DNA of 64,000 bases from SMWD01 sp964629475 (GCA_964629475.1 CAZVQW010000003.1:139417-203416), one strand, 5' to 3'; positions 27,697 to 36,612 are shown, counted from the stretch's first letter. The notes: generated from the letters alone by a model not told the origin. Numbers and translations are program-made.

Positions 27697-27912
27697 TTAC
27701 GGGTTTTTTCGACGTCGGCCCATAGCGATCAATAACGCTCGTCGCCGTAATGCATCGCGCGTGCGCGGCTTGCGGCGACGCTCTTCGGGATGCGATTTCT
27801 TCCGGTTTGCGAAGATTGAGAAAATATAGGGATCCCAGCCGGAAGAGTTCGAGCCTTCGTCTTTCACGTCCGGGCGAAGCTCGATAATGTCTGCGTCTGT
27901 ATCATTATCCAT
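27697..27912 (-). CDS. Small basic hypothetical protein
   Basis: 71 residues with an acidic start (MDNDTDADIIELRP), a middle WDPYIFSIFANRKK, and a strongly basic arginine-rich tail. It matches nothing I recognise. The composition shifts sensibly along the protein, and the reading frame is open where there is no opposing gene, so it is probably real. No clear ribosome site. Convergent with the E2 gene. Confidence 0.45.
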   Translation of the reverse strand: MDNDTDADIIELRPDVKDEGSNSSGWDPYIFSIFANRKKSHPEERRRKPRTRDALRRRALLIAMGRRRKNP

Positions 27913-28143
27913 GGCTAATTATTGTCCATATCCGACGGCAAACACTATAACGACTGGGGCACGAGTTCATGCTGGCAGTTTACATAAAAAACAGGTATCA
28001 CGGTTAAACTGTGATCAACGTATCAAACCGTTTGTATTGAAATGCGCTACGGGTATCCGTCTGCGCTGACGTATGACGTCCTGATATTGTGGCAACATAG
28101 CCCGTGGATTATGGGTATCGTGTATTTTGAAACAGGAGAAAAA

Positions 28144-28518
28144 ATGAGCGATCAGGCAAGTTTGTACGAACGATTGGGTGGTTATGACGCGATTTAGGCA
28201 GTCGCCAATGAGCTGGTATCGCGCTTAATGGTTGATTCGGCGCTTGGCAGGTTTTGGGAGCATCGCAGCGAACACAGTATCCTGCGTGAAAAGCAACTTC
28301 TTATCGATTTTCTGTGTTCGAGCTCTGGGGGTCCGCTGTTGTACACCGGCCTTGACATGATGACATCGCACAAGGGCATGCGCATCAGCGAGAGCGACTG
28401 GTCGGCGTTGGTGGGTCATATCAGTGACACTCTCGATTCCTTCAATGTTCCGGCGCAGGAAAAAGGTGAGGTGCTGGCATTCATAGAGAGTACAAAAGCG
28501 GAAATTGTTGAGGCTTAG
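28144..28518 (+). pseudogene. Group 1 truncated hemoglobin, interrupted by an in-frame TAG at codon 18
   Basis: A strong AACAGGAG ribosome site precedes an ATG at 28144. It encodes MSDQASLYERLGGYDAI, then TAG (28195-28197), then continues in the same frame for 106 codons to TAG at 28516. The rest is an intact truncated globin, with RFWEHRSEHSILREKQ, the segment LDMMTSHKGMRISE holding the proximal-type histidine, and the family ending FIESTKAEIVEA. A downstream ATG at 28228 would give a globin lacking helix A and most of B. A nonsense mutation, a sequencing error or readthrough could explain it. The 27913-28143 gap before it holds no gene. Confidence 0.85.
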
Positions 28519-28530
28519 CTGCGTTTTCTG

Positions 28531-29196
28531 ATGGCGCCGGTTCAAATTACGCACTTCTCCGATGTCCTGTGTGTCTGGGCTTATATCGGCCATATTCGCG
28601 TGGCTGAACTGCAGGCTAATTTTCCGCAGGATGTTCATTTCGATTTCCGGTATTTCAATGTGTTCGGCGATGTGTGCACCAAGATGGACACGCAATGGGC
28701 GGAGCGTGGCGGGACGGAGGGTTATGCGCAGCATGTCCACGAGATTGCAGGCGGGTTCGAGCATATAAATCTGTGTCCGGATGTGTGGCGCCAGAATGTC
28801 CCGACTTCATCGCTGCCTGCCCACCTGCTTATCGCTGCCGCACGACTGCTGGACACGGAACAGGACAGTACATGCGCAGCGCCGCTCGATGCCGCGATCC
28901 GTAAGGCATTTTTCGAGGCTGCGGTCGATATATCCTGTATGACCGAGCTTCTGGCTATCGCCGATCGACAGGGCATCAGGACCGCCGATCTCGAAAACAA
29001 GCTAGAAAACGGCCAGGCCCATGCGCTGATGGCGACTGACCTCAAGAGCGCCGATGCCTTTGGCGTCCGCTCGAGTCCGACGATGTCTTTCAATGAAGGT
29101 CGCCAGTCTCTGAGCGGGAATGTTGGTTACCGCGTGCTGGAGGCAAATATCCGTGAATTGATCAGGCATCCGGTTAGTCAACAAAGTTGGTGTTGA
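28531..29196 (+). CDS. DsbA/FrnE-family thioredoxin-fold protein
   Basis: 221 residues of the DsbA-like FrnE/2-hydroxychromene isomerase branch. The redox motif normally read as SDVLCPWCYIG is SDVLCVWAYIG here, so only one cysteine of the CxxC remains. The cis-proline loop GVRSSPTMSFN is present. It may act as a glutathione-dependent isomerase or transferase rather than a dithiol oxidase. It starts 12 bases after the interrupted globin and may be co-transcribed with it. Confidence 0.82.
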   Translation: MAPVQITHFSDVLCVWAYIGHIRVAELQANFPQDVHFDFRYFNVFGDVCTKMDTQWAERGGTEGYAQHVHEIAGGFEHINLCPDVWRQNVPTSSLPAHLLIAAARLLDTEQDSTCAAPLDAAIRKAFFEAAVDISCMTELLAIADRQGIRTADLENKLENGQAHALMATDLKSADAFGVRSSPTMSFNEGRQSLSGNVGYRVLEANIRELIRHPVSQQSWC

Positions 29197-29278
29197 CCGA
29201 CTGATTTTTCAACCGCTTGCCCGATATCGACCGCGCGGGTTGTCGATGACCCGTTTCATTTTTTGAGTCGGAGGTGGC

Positions 29279-30010
29279 GTGAACGATCCGTTGCAGAATA
29301 TCTCCCTGGTCGGCGTGGCCGTTGGTTTTGTGCCGGTCGCCGTTGTATTGCTGATCATGTATCACTGGTCGCAGCAGGCCGGCACGGCGATTTATGCAGT
29401 CGCGAGAATGCTGATCCAGTTGCTGATCATCGGCTACCTGCTGACTTACATTTTTGAAATCAATCATGGTGGATTCGTGCTGCTCGTTCTGACCATCATG
29501 CTGGTTGCGGCGTGCTGGATCTCGTTACGACCTGTTAGCAACGCCGGTTCGCGGCAATACGCTTACGCGCTGGCAGCCATTGCAATCGGTGGCGTGTCGA
29601 CGTTGTTTCTCGTCACGGGGTTTGTGCTGGAGGTCACGCCGTGGTTTTCGCCGCGCCATGTCATCCCGCTCGGCGGCATGATTTTCGCCGGCTCGATGAA
29701 TGCTGTCAGCCTGGCCGCTGAACGTTATTCGGCCGAACGGCATGCCGGCGTGGCGGTTCTGGCGGCGCGTCAACAGGCCTTTCACGCGGCGCTGATCCCG
29801 ACGATCAATTCGCTGTTCGCTGTCGGACTGGTGACATTGCCCGGGATGATGACCGGGCAGATTTTGTCCGGCGTATCGCCGCTGGTTGCCGCGCGCTACC
29901 AGATCGTTGTCATGTGCATGCTGCTCGGAGCAGCGGGTATCTCATCGGCAATATACTTGCTCATGACCGAATCATTGCGTGAACCCGGCAAGCGGATCCT
30001 GAGCGAATGA
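29279..30010 (+). CDS. fetB: FetB/UPF0014-family ABC transporter permease
   Basis: 243 residues with about seven transmembrane helices. The family segment ARQQAFHAALIPTINSLFAVGLVTLPGMMTGQILSG (residues about 160-195) is the FetB hallmark. In Escherichia coli FetA-FetB exports iron under oxidative stress. The ATPase partner FetA is not adjacent here. Start GTG 29279 with GGAGG upstream. The stop overlaps the next start by four bases. Confidence 0.88.
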   Translation: MNDPLQNISLVGVAVGFVPVAVVLLIMYHWSQQAGTAIYAVARMLIQLLIIGYLLTYIFEINHGGFVLLVLTIMLVAACWISLRPVSNAGSRQYAYALAAIAIGGVSTLFLVTGFVLEVTPWFSPRHVIPLGGMIFAGSMNAVSLAAERYSAERHAGVAVLAARQQAFHAALIPTINSLFAVGLVTLPGMMTGQILSGVSPLVAARYQIVVMCMLLGAAGISSAIYLLMTESLREPGKRILSE

Positions 30011-30387
30011 TTTACTCCGGAAGCTGTCACTGTGGCGCCATTCGATATGAGGTCGAGGCTGATGAGCACGTCGAATGCGATGAATGCAACTGCTCGATTT
30101 GCGCCATGACGGGTTTTTTACATTTAATCGTGCCGAAGTCACGATTCAGGCTGCTGGCCGGTAAAGACGCGACCATGACTTATACGTTCAATACTCATGT
30201 CGCGCAGCATTATTTTTGCAAAATCTGTGGAGTGCGCCCTTTTTACATTCCGCGTTCGAACCCGGATGGGATTGACGTCAATGTACGCTGCCTGACACCC
30301 GCACCTGTTTCGATCTCTGTCAGGCCGTTCGATGGAATAAACTGGGAGCGGCATGCGCATCAATTGGAGAACCTGAGCAAGGAGTGA
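30007..30387 (+). CDS. GFA-family (glutathione-dependent formaldehyde-activating-like) protein
   Basis: 126 residues of the GFA zinc fold. The zinc ligand motifs SGSCHCGAIRY, ECNCSICAMTG and FCKICGVRPFY are all present. Members include glutathione S-transferase-like and other detoxifying enzymes; most have no known substrate. Translationally coupled to fetB (ATGA). Confidence 0.87.
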   Translation: MIYSGSCHCGAIRYEVEADEHVECDECNCSICAMTGFLHLIVPKSRFRLLAGKDATMTYTFNTHVAQHYFCKICGVRPFYIPRSNPDGIDVNVRCLTPAPVSISVRPFDGINWERHAHQLENLSKE

Positions 30388-30396
30388 ACTGATTCA

Positions 30397-30750
30397 ATGA
30401 ATCACAGAAAACTGGTATTACCCGAGCACATGAATGATCAGGGTTCGCTGTTCGGCGGCTACCTGCTCAAATGGCTCGACGAATTCGCGTATATCACGGC
30501 GAGCCTGGAATTTCCCGGCAATCGATTCGTCACGATCGCCCTGAACAATGTCGAGTTCAAGCATCCGATTCTTTGCGGGCAAATCCTGCGCTTTGCCGTC
30601 AGTCAAGTACGGCTCGGAAGCTCATCGGTCGAGTATCTCATCGAGGTATTCGGTGAAGAGTCGGGTGGGGCAGTTGATCAGGTTCTGTTTGCGACCGGCA
30701 TTACGTTCGTCAATGTGACCGAATCGGGCGAAAAACAGCAGATCCGGTAA
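30397..30750 (+). CDS. YciA-type acyl-CoA thioesterase
   Basis: 117 residues, a single hot-dog domain of the acyl-CoA thioester hydrolase (YciA/BACH) family. It has the signature HMNDQGSLFGGYLLKWLDE and the later NNVEFKHPILCGQIL. It hydrolyses acyl-CoA to the free acid in the cytosol. It starts nine bases after the GFA gene, in the same run. Confidence 0.87.
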   Translation: MNHRKLVLPEHMNDQGSLFGGYLLKWLDEFAYITASLEFPGNRFVTIALNNVEFKHPILCGQILRFAVSQVRLGSSSVEYLIEVFGEESGGAVDQVLFATGITFVNVTESGEKQQIR

Positions 30751-30850
30751 TGATGTTGAGCACCACAATTCGAAAGGACGTACTATCAGGTGCTTGAATA
30801 AATACATAAGCTCGCCGTCCATACTTCATTGAAACACGGAGGATATCGCT

Positions 30851-31093
30851 ATGACGATTGAGCTGCTGACAAAGTTTCTGGCCTGGTGTTCGGTCGTAAA
30901 TATCGGGCTGCTTTTGCTGTGGTTTCTCGCTATCCTGCTTTTTTATGATCGGGTCTACGCTATACACAGCAGGTTCTTCAAGATTTCACGCGAAGCATTC
31001 AACATGATTCATTACGGTGGCCTCGGTCTGTACAAGATAGGCTTATGGCTGTTCAGCCTGACGCCATACCTGGTGTTACAGGCGATGACGTAG
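30851..31093 (+). CDS. DUF6868 family small membrane protein
   Basis: 80 residues with two hydrophobic segments (about 13-32 and 58-76). The pattern WCSVVNIGLLLLWFL ... IHYGGLGLYKIGLWLFSLTPYL matches the DUF6868 family as I know it. Function unknown. An ACGGAGG site lies upstream of the ATG. It ends six bases before the next gene. Confidence 0.78.
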   Translation: MTIELLTKFLAWCSVVNIGLLLLWFLAILLFYDRVYAIHSRFFKISREAFNMIHYGGLGLYKIGLWLFSLTPYLVLQAMT

Positions 31094-31099
31094 CCTCTT

Positions 31100-31747
31100 A
31101 TGCAACGAATTCCAGAACCCGAACTGATGCTCGATGACGAGCAGGTCCGTGCCTATGCGGAAGCGGATTTCGGCGAACCGCACAGTCATTTCATGGAACT
31201 GCTTCGTTCGCGGTTCGATGACTTGCCCGAGTCGGGCCTGGCGCTAGACCTCGGGTGCGGGCCCGGCGATATCAGCCGCCGGTTTGCCATGGCATTTCCC
31301 GGCTGGCGCGTCAATGGTATCGACGGGTCCGCGACGATGGTTGCTGCCGCGCGGGAAATGACACCGGATGAGTTGCCGGTTCGATATCAAGCCGTTCTGC
31401 TTCCTGCGCCGGCCACTGATCGTTATGACCTGATCTTTACCAATAGCCTGTTGCATCATCTTGCCGATCCGGCGGTCTTGTGGGCGACGATCCGTGACTG
31501 GTCGAATCCCGGCTGCAAGGTATTCGTCATGGACCTGTTGCGACCGGATGACCGCGCGACAGCCGAGGCATTTGTTGCGCAATATGCGGCTGACGAACCG
31601 GCTGTCCTGCAGGAAGATTTTCTGAATTCGTTACTGGCCGCTTATGAAGAGGCCGAGATTACCGGGCAGTGTCGCGAGGCCGGTTTGCCGTTGTGTGTCG
31701 AGGTGGTTTCGGATCGTCATGTCATCGCGTGGGGCGATGTCGGGTAA
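31100..31747 (+). CDS. Class I SAM-dependent methyltransferase
   Basis: 215 residues. The SAM-binding motif I is LALDLGCGPGDISRRFA, the acidic loop is VNGIDGSATMV, and the late motif is YDLIFTNSLLHHLADP. This is the methyltransferase-12/25-like fold; substrate unknown. The stop region overlaps the start of the glycosylase gene. Confidence 0.85.
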   Translation: MQRIPEPELMLDDEQVRAYAEADFGEPHSHFMELLRSRFDDLPESGLALDLGCGPGDISRRFAMAFPGWRVNGIDGSATMVAAAREMTPDELPVRYQAVLLPAPATDRYDLIFTNSLLHHLADPAVLWATIRDWSNPGCKVFVMDLLRPDDRATAEAFVAQYAADEPAVLQEDFLNSLLAAYEEAEITGQCREAGLPLCVEVVSDRHVIAWGDVG

Positions 31748-32273
31748 CGAGATGCAAGCCCGTATCAGTGGTTTTCCGCCGGTTACCGGCAGCCAGCCGC
31801 GTGTGCTGATTCTCGGTTCCATGCCGGGTGTTGCATCATTGGCGGTACAGGAATATTACGCGCTGCCGCGCAATGCGTTCTGGCCAATTATGGGTGAATT
31901 GTTCGGCGCCGGCTTCGAATTATCGTATCGGCAGCGACTCGACAGGTTAATGGATCGCCGGGTTGCTCTGTGGGATGTGCTCGGCAGTTGCGTTCGTCCC
32001 GGCAGCCTCGATGCAGCTATCGATACCCAATCGGCTGCCGCAAATGATTTCAGCCACCTGTTTTCGGATTACCCAACGATTAACCGGGTTTTTTTCAACG
32101 GCAAAAAAGCAGCCGAAATGTATCGTCGCAACGTATTGCCGATGCTGGATTCGGCTGCGGCGACGATTCCGGTCAGTGCCCTGCCGTCGACGAGCCCGGC
32201 CCATGCCGCGCTGTCGTTCGATGCCAAGCTGGCAGCCTGGTCGATTGTTCGCGAGGCGGCAAGCTGTGACTGA
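31737..32273 (+). CDS. Uracil-DNA glycosylase superfamily, DNA-deoxyinosine glycosylase type
   Basis: 178 residues of UDG family 6. It has the N-terminal motif LILGSMPGVASL, the segment YYALPRNAFWPIM, and the C-terminal motif LPSTSPAHAA in place of HPSP-like motif II. Members remove hypoxanthine (deamination repair). Starts at 31737 and 31752 are both possible; 31737 overlaps the methyltransferase by 11 bases. Confidence 0.88.
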   Translation: MSGNEMQARISGFPPVTGSQPRVLILGSMPGVASLAVQEYYALPRNAFWPIMGELFGAGFELSYRQRLDRLMDRRVALWDVLGSCVRPGSLDAAIDTQSAAANDFSHLFSDYPTINRVFFNGKKAAEMYRRNVLPMLDSAAATIPVSALPSTSPAHAALSFDAKLAAWSIVREAASCD

Positions 32274-32373
32274 GCGATTCCTGATTCTGGAAAGCATGTC
32301 TCAGACGTACTACAGTGGTTGCCCGATACTGCCCCGGATAGAAGGGGACTCTGATAATCGCAATCGTTGAATC

Positions 32374-32574
32374 ATGAGCCTGAAAGATGAAGTAGAAGCA
32401 TTGCTCCCGAACTGGGAGTCCTGGTATCCGAGCCTGTTTCATGCAGCGGAGGATCTCGGGCTCATTCGTGCGCGTGTCTGCTCTCCATCGTCATTGATGC
32501 TTAACAATCGCCATGCTTCAGTGCAGAGTGCTGCCCTCAAGGCATTCAGGGAAAAATGGGGCGGCACCGAGTAG
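32374..32574 (+). CDS. Small hypothetical protein upstream of DUF6940 gene
   Basis: 66 residues (MSLKDEVEALLPNWESWYPS ...), aromatic-rich at the N-terminus and ending in FREKWGGTE. No family recognised. It overlaps the following gene by 19 bases, and translational coupling is likely. The start is poorly supported by a ribosome site. It could also be a short leader of the next gene. Confidence 0.5.
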   Translation: MSLKDEVEALLPNWESWYPSLFHAAEDLGLIRARVCSPSSLMLNNRHASVQSAALKAFREKWGGTE

Positions 32575-33206
32575 CTTCGCAATTCATGCTTGCAAGTTCT
32601 CGCTGGTCAGGGATAACCACTTCGCTCGACGATGGACAGGTTCGGCGGCTGGCAATCAGTCTGGATTCGAATGTTCTGTCCTACCGCGCTGTGTGTGACC
32701 TTTGGCAACACGACAAAGACTTTTCAACATTTTTCAGTGCGACACTCGCCGCGATGCCGTTCGATGCATTTTTCTGGGAAGTTCGCCCGATGACAATGAC
32801 ATCGATCGATGCACCTTTCGAGTGTGTTGTTGTCGACAGTCCGATGCTGGCGGGTGTGACAGCAGATTCCGGTCCGTTCCAGTCGCAACTCGATGTGGTT
32901 GCTTCCCATGATGGTATTGCTACGTTTGAGAATCTCGGTGGCGATGCGTTGCTCGTCGCTCCCTGTGCCGGCCCTGGCAAGCTGCGGTACGCGCACTTCG
33001 CTGAATTTTTGCGCCACGCACCCGAGACAAAGCAGCAAACGTTTTGGGCCTGTATCGGTTCGGCGCTGGAGTCACGACTCAGCCACGAACCTGTCTGGCT
33101 GAGCACATCGGGTCTGGGGGTCTACTGGCTGCATGTCAGGCTCGACCGGCAACCAAAATACTATACTTATGCACCATACCGAAAGACAGAAGTTAAACAA
33201 TGGTGA
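32556..33206 (+). CDS. DUF6940 family protein
   Basis: 216 residues. Segments PFECVVVDSPMLAGV, NLGGDALLVAPC, YAHFAEFLRHAP, VWLSTSGLGVYWLHVRLD and KYYTYAPYR match the DUF6940 family. Function unknown; the proteins are soluble. An AGGGA site favours ATG 32556; ATG 32586 (MLASSRWSG) is the alternative. The stop overlaps the DUF938 start region. Confidence 0.82.
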   Translation: MGRHRVASQFMLASSRWSGITTSLDDGQVRRLAISLDSNVLSYRAVCDLWQHDKDFSTFFSATLAAMPFDAFFWEVRPMTMTSIDAPFECVVVDSPMLAGVTADSGPFQSQLDVVASHDGIATFENLGGDALLVAPCAGPGKLRYAHFAEFLRHAPETKQQTFWACIGSALESRLSHEPVWLSTSGLGVYWLHVRLDRQPKYYTYAPYRKTEVKQW

Positions 33207-33811
33207 TGGCATTCTCCGAACCTTGCGAACGGAATAAACAATCGATACTCGATATTCTGGCTGTCGAGTTGTGTGACAGTTGTAAGGTGCTAGAAATCGG
33301 CAGTGGGACCGGCCAGCATGCCGTACATTTTGCAAACGGGATGCCGCACGTTGAATGGCAGCCCACGGATTGCAAAAATGAGCTGCCGACATTGACGGCA
33401 CGAATTGTGGCTGAGGCGCCACAGAATGTGCGCCCGCCGTTGGTTCTGGATGTTCGTGAAATGCCGTGGTCTGTGATGGGTCCGTTCGATGCGGTGATTT
33501 CCGCCAACACACTGCATATCATGTCATGGGAATCGGTTCAGTATTTCTTTCGCGGCATCGGACAGATACTCGATGAGCGAGGTTCATTATGCGTCTACGG
33601 TCCGTTCTTATACAGAGACGTCGAAACGGTGGCGAGCAATGTATCCTTCGACCGATGGTTGCGGGAGCGAGATCCTGACAGCGGGCTCCGCGAATTCGAG
33701 GCCGTCAATGAGCTTGCTGAAGCGCAGGCACTCCTGTTAACAGCCGATCACCAGATGCCGGCTAATAATCGCCTGCTTGTGTGGCGGCGGGGGAAAATGG
33801 CCAGAGGTTAG
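33200..33811 (+). CDS. DUF938 SAM-dependent methyltransferase-like protein
   Basis: 203 residues. The fold signature is VLEIGSGTGQHAVHFA (motif I), with PFDAVISANTLHIMSW and the C-terminal ending PANNRLLVWRR. This is the DUF938 family (UPF0585), found in bacteria and animals, with a methyltransferase fold but no assigned substrate. ATG 33200 and ATG 33206 (MAFSEPCERN) are both usable; the second forms TGATG with the upstream stop. Confidence 0.88.
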   Translation: MVMAFSEPCERNKQSILDILAVELCDSCKVLEIGSGTGQHAVHFANGMPHVEWQPTDCKNELPTLTARIVAEAPQNVRPPLVLDVREMPWSVMGPFDAVISANTLHIMSWESVQYFFRGIGQILDERGSLCVYGPFLYRDVETVASNVSFDRWLRERDPDSGLREFEAVNELAEAQALLLTADHQMPANNRLLVWRRGKMARG

Positions 33812-33904
33812 ATTCATTTTCGGTCATTTTTATATCCGCTCATTTTGTCTGGCTATAATCGGACTGATGCCGCTTTACTGACAATAACAACAAAGGTGAG
33901 TTTC

Positions 33905-36481
33905 ATGAAACGGATCAGGATTTCTGCTTTTGTCGCTATCATTTTCACGCTTTGCGCCTGTGACAATCCCTCTTCCACGAACGGCGCGACAGCTGGTGCA
34001 GAGTCAGAGTCCGGAATCACCGTTACGGCTGGTGTAAAGACAAAACATGTCGATGGCTTCGGTGGTGTGATCGCGGAAAGCTACGAAGATTCGCAGGAAT
34101 GGTGGGCGCCGGAATCGCTTCCTAATGAAGATGCGCCTAACGTCATTATTTTCTTACTCGACGATGTCGGCTTCGCCCAGGTCGGCAGCTTTGGCGGACT
34201 GATCGAAACGCCGACAATCGATCAACTCGCCGCAGGCGGTTTGCGTTTTAACAATTTCCATACGACGGCCTTGTGTTCGCCATCGCGCGCGTCGTTGATG
34301 GCCGGCCGTAACCCGCATTCGATCGGCCTGGGCAGTCATGCACTGACTGCGATGGGCTTCCCGGGCTATAACGCCATCATGCCGGATTCGGCCAAGTCGG
34401 TCGCCAACTACCTGCAGGAAGCCGGCTATATCAATTACGCGCTGGGCAAATGGGATCACACGCCGCTGTACGAAGTATCACAGGTTGGGCCATTTGATCG
34501 GTGGCCGAGCGGCGAAGGATTCCAGCATGCCTACACGTTCATGGCGGCCGACGTGCATCAGTTCGTGCCGGTCATGTGGAACGACCACACGCCAGAACCG
34601 TATCGCAAGTCGGAGCATCTGGACAAGGATCTTGCCGATCGTGCGATTGAATGGATTACCGGACACAAATCGATCAAACCCGATCTGCCGTTCATGATGT
34701 TATGGGCCTCGGGCTCGATGCATTCACCCCATCACGCGCCGGACAGCATCATCGACAAATACAAGGGCAAGTTCGATCAGGGCTGGGACAAGGCCCGAGA
34801 GGAGATCATTGCCCGTCAGAAAGAACTGGGCATCATCCCGGCGAATACAGAGCTGACCGATCGTATCGATGAAATCCCGGCCTGGGACTCGCTACCCGCC
34901 AAGGAGCGCGAACTCTACGCCCGGCAGATGGAAGTATTCGCCGCACAGATGGAATGGGTCGATATGCAGATCGGTCGCGTCGTCGCCGAACTTGAACGCA
35001 TCGGCGAGCTCGACAATACGCTGATCTTCGTCACGGCTGATAACGGCGCGAGCGGCGAGGGCGGCCTGGCCGGTACCTTCAATGAAACCTATGTGCTCAA
35101 CGGCCTGCAAACGGAACTCGAAGCCAATCTGCGCCACCTCGAGGACTGGGGTCGCGAGAATACTTACCCGCACTATCACGCCGGTTGGGCAATGGCCGGC
35201 AACACGCCATTCCGTTACTTCAAGCAGAGTGAACACCGCGGCGGGCAGCAGGATCATCTCGTCGTCCACTGGCCCAACGGCATCAAGGCCAAAGGTGAAA
35301 TCCGCAATCAGTATCACCATATTTCCGATATCGCGCCGACGATCATGCAGGCAGCCGGTATTGAGGTTCCGGACGTATATCACGGTGTCGAGCAGCAGCC
35401 GATGGACGGCGTCTCGATGATGTACGCGTTCGATGATGCTACCGCGCCCAATCGCAAGCAGCGCCAGTACTACGAGATGTTCGGCAACCGTGCTATCTGG
35501 GCAGACGGCTGGAAGGCTGTCACGCTGCATGCCAATCGCATGCCAATCGCATGCCAATCGCATGCCATGGGATCTGGCTGTGACATTGCCTTNNNNNNNN
35601 NNNNNNNNNNNNNNNNNNNNNNNNNNNNNNNNNNNNNNNNNNNNNNNNNNNNNNNNNNNNNNNNNNNNNNNNNNNNNNNNNNNNNNNNNNNNGCATGCCA
35701 ATCGCATGCCAATCGCATGCCATGGGATCTGGCTGTGACATTGCCTTTCGACGAGGATGAATGGGAGCTCTACAATGTGGCCGAGGATTTCTCCGAGGCA
35801 CATAATCTTGCCGATGAGAACCCGGAGAAACTTGCCGAGATGATTGCAATGTTCGACGAGGAGGCCTGGAAGTACAACGTCTACCCGCTCTACGATGACA
35901 TGATTGCTCGGCTTGGTGCCCAGCAGGATCGACTGTTCGGCGATCAGAAAGACTTTGTTTACTTCGCCCCTGGTGCGGTTCGCATCGCCGAAAAATCGTC
36001 AGCGCCGGTCAAGAACCGCGCGCATACGATCGAGACACAGTTGGAACGTGATGGTGGTGAACAGGGTGTGCTCGTTGCAGTCGGCGGTATGACCGGCGGC
36101 TACACGATGTTCATCCTGGATAATCGTGTGTTCTACGACTATAACTATCTCGATGGCGTGCACTACATCCTCAAATCACCACCGCTGGCTGCGGGCACAA
36201 CAGACGTGAAGTTCAACTTCACCAAGACCCATGAGTTTGGCGGTACCGGCGAACTGTACATCAACGGTGACAAAGTCGATGAAGTCGATATGCCGCTAAT
36301 GCACATCAGCACTTACTCTCTCGCCGAAACTTTCGATGTCGGCCGCGATACCGGCACGCAGGTGTCGCGAATGTATACCGACCCGTTTGCTTATGACGGT
36401 GAGCTGGACCGCGTTACATTTCGGATTTCCGACGACAATATGGTACCGCCGCGCACGCTGTCGCCAGCTTCGTATCGATGA
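33905..36481 (+). CDS. Type I sulfatase lipoprotein (contains assembly gap)
   Basis: Lipoprotein signal with Cys19 in TLCACDN. The sulfatase core has NVIIFLLDDVGFAQVGSFGG and the formylglycine site C124 in TTALCSPSRASLMAGRN, so an FGE-type maturase is required. Metal-binding residues are in FVTADNGASGEGG. The closest relatives are arylsulfatase A-like enzymes of about 750-800 residues. Near 35527 the gene holds an 11-bp tandem repeat and 100 Ns; on the left flank the repeat shifts the frame away from the homologous HANRMPWDLAVTLPFDEDEW. A C-terminal domain (about 36000-36480) is of the kind seen in large sulfatases. An AAGGTGAG ribosome site precedes the start. Confidence 0.88.
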   Translation: MKRIRISAFVAIIFTLCACDNPSSTNGATAGAESESGITVTAGVKTKHVDGFGGVIAESYEDSQEWWAPESLPNEDAPNVIIFLLDDVGFAQVGSFGGLIETPTIDQLAAGGLRFNNFHTTALCSPSRASLMAGRNPHSIGLGSHALTAMGFPGYNAIMPDSAKSVANYLQEAGYINYALGKWDHTPLYEVSQVGPFDRWPSGEGFQHAYTFMAADVHQFVPVMWNDHTPEPYRKSEHLDKDLADRAIEWITGHKSIKPDLPFMMLWASGSMHSPHHAPDSIIDKYKGKFDQGWDKAREEIIARQKELGIIPANTELTDRIDEIPAWDSLPAKERELYARQMEVFAAQMEWVDMQIGRVVAELERIGELDNTLIFVTADNGASGEGGLAGTFNETYVLNGLQTELEANLRHLEDWGRENTYPHYHAGWAMAGNTPFRYFKQSEHRGGQQDHLVVHWPNGIKAKGEIRNQYHHISDIAPTIMQAAGIEVPDVYHGVEQQPMDGVSMMYAFDDATAPNRKQRQYYEMFGNRAIWADGWKAVTLHANRMPIACQSHAMGSGCDIAXXXXXXXXXXXXXXXXXXXXXXXXXXXXXXXXXXACQSHANRMPWDLAVTLPFDEDEWELYNVAEDFSEAHNLADENPEKLAEMIAMFDEEAWKYNVYPLYDDMIARLGAQQDRLFGDQKDFVYFAPGAVRIAEKSSAPVKNRAHTIETQLERDGGEQGVLVAVGGMTGGYTMFILDNRVFYDYNYLDGVHYILKSPPLAAGTTDVKFNFTKTHEFGGTGELYINGDKVDEVDMPLMHISTYSLAETFDVGRDTGTQVSRMYTDPFAYDGELDRVTFRISDDNMVPPRTLSPASYR
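35527..35567. repeat. 11-bp tandem repeat inside the sulfatase gene
   Basis: Three full copies of GCATGCCAATC (35527, 35538, 35549) are followed by a partial copy GCATGCCA. The same array with two full copies and a partial one follows the gap at 35693-35722. A unit of 11 bases changes the reading frame with each copy gained or lost. Confidence 0.9.
35593..35692. other. Assembly gap (100 N)
   Basis: Exactly 100 unspecified bases inside the sulfatase gene, the usual placeholder for a gap of unknown size. The 55 bases before it (35538-35592) are identical to the 55 bases after it (35693-35747), so the contig ends probably overlap and no sequence may be missing. Confidence 0.98.
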
Positions 36482-36612
36482 CCTGAAACAGGGGGACTAA
36501 AGAGTCAGCCCCTCATTTATTTGATTATCTTCGGTTTTACGGTATAAAAAGCGGTCCACAGCGGGCTCCGGATATAATCCGGAGCCCGCTACCCTTGATC
36601 AGGAGATTCCCA

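Noticed and set aside
28007..28028. CRP- or FNR-like palindrome upstream of the hemoglobin gene (TGTGATCAACGTATCA)
   Set aside because: Spacing and half-sites fit neither consensus well, so no regulator can be assigned.
35527..35722. Short repeats resembling a CRISPR-like array
   Set aside because: The 11-bp units are directly adjacent with no spacers and lie inside a coding sequence; no cas genes are present.
34892..35803. 303-residue minus-strand ORF across the N run
   Set aside because: It is antisense to the sulfatase and passes through unspecified bases; codon pattern and homology belong to the plus-strand gene.
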